Assembly (NCBI GenBank): GCA_003538615.1
Contig: DPRT01000146.1
Location: 13,595-18,647 of the forward strand
Reading direction: 5' to 3'
Length of the DNA: 5,053 nt
Origin: Holophagaceae bacterium
GTDB taxonomy: Bacteria > Acidobacteriota > Holophagae > Holophagales > Holophagaceae
The notes under the pieces were generated by a model. The model searched no databases. It was not told the DNA's origin and was given only the letters and a program-made list of their open reading frames with translations. Of the stretch, positions 4,971-5,053 are shown piece after piece. The number at the start of each line of letters is the position of its first letter. Positions within the stretch are counted from its first letter, which is position 1. Both the position numbers and the translations under genes were made by a program.

Positions 4971-5053
4971 GCGATTCCCGCATCCACGGCATCGTCCTGT
5001 CCGGCGTGGGGGGGCAGGGCGTGCTCTCCCTCGCGCAGATCCTCCTGGAGGCC
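4967..5053 (+). CDS. iorB: Indolepyruvate:ferredoxin oxidoreductase, beta (gamma-domain) subunit, N-terminus only
   Basis: Twenty-nine codons are present before the right edge. The start ATG shares four bases with the iorA stop (ATGA) and has GGAGG at 4955-4959, so the two are translationally coupled. The residues I-V-L-S-G-V-G-G-Q-G-V-L-S-L-A-Q (9-24) are the glycine-rich opening motif of the pyruvate/2-oxoacid oxidoreductase gamma-type domain, which in this family helps bind CoA and completes the active site with IorA. Its position directly after iorA is the standard iorAB order. Whether it carries extra Fe-S domains that compensate for the short IorA cannot be seen here. Confidence 0.88.
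   Translation, partial: MSDSRIHGIVLSGVGGQGVLSLAQILLEA

Overview
The window looks like GC-rich bacterial chromosome from an anaerobic, metal-respiring lineage. My best guess is an acidobacterium of the Geothrix/Holophaga type, with a Geobacter-like desulfuromonad as the alternative. This rests on the combination of an outer-membrane barrel gene, small multiheme c-type cytochrome lipoproteins and a ferredoxin-dependent 2-oxoacid oxidoreductase. No taxonomic marker gene is present, so the lineage is inference.

Left part (1-2786, all on the minus strand, read right to left): a compact four-gene operon. It starts with a 460-aa outer-membrane beta-barrel protein (1404-2786). A pentaheme lipoprotein cytochrome follows, coupled by a TAATG stop/start overlap (931-1404). 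Next, after 29 bases, comes a 210-aa cytochrome with five CxxCH motifs plus one CX5CH motif (269-901). Last, after a 125-base spacer, is the N-terminus of a lipoprotein whose lipobox is followed directly by a collagen-like Gly-Thr-Asn repeat (1-143, cut by the window edge). The set resembles a porin-cytochrome conduit carrying electrons across the outer membrane. Its composition is closer to the Geobacter ext-type clusters than to MtrABC.

Middle (2787-3308): a 522-base divergent intergenic region. It holds a good sigma70-type promoter for the cytochrome operon, a 75-base island of about 11% GC, a perfect 10-bp inverted repeat, and three copies of TGTGACCNNNGACAC on the side of the rightward operon.

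Right part (3309-5053, plus strand): iorA, the thiamine-diphosphate subunit of indolepyruvate:ferredoxin oxidoreductase, overlaps by ATGA the start of iorB (cut by the window edge). This IorA ends right after the thiamine-diphosphate domain and lacks the C-terminal ferredoxin-like domain usual in the family.

Taken together, iorAB would oxidise aryl pyruvates from aromatic amino acids and release low-potential electrons, and the divergent operon would export respiratory electrons to an extracellular acceptor. That link is suggested only by adjacency.
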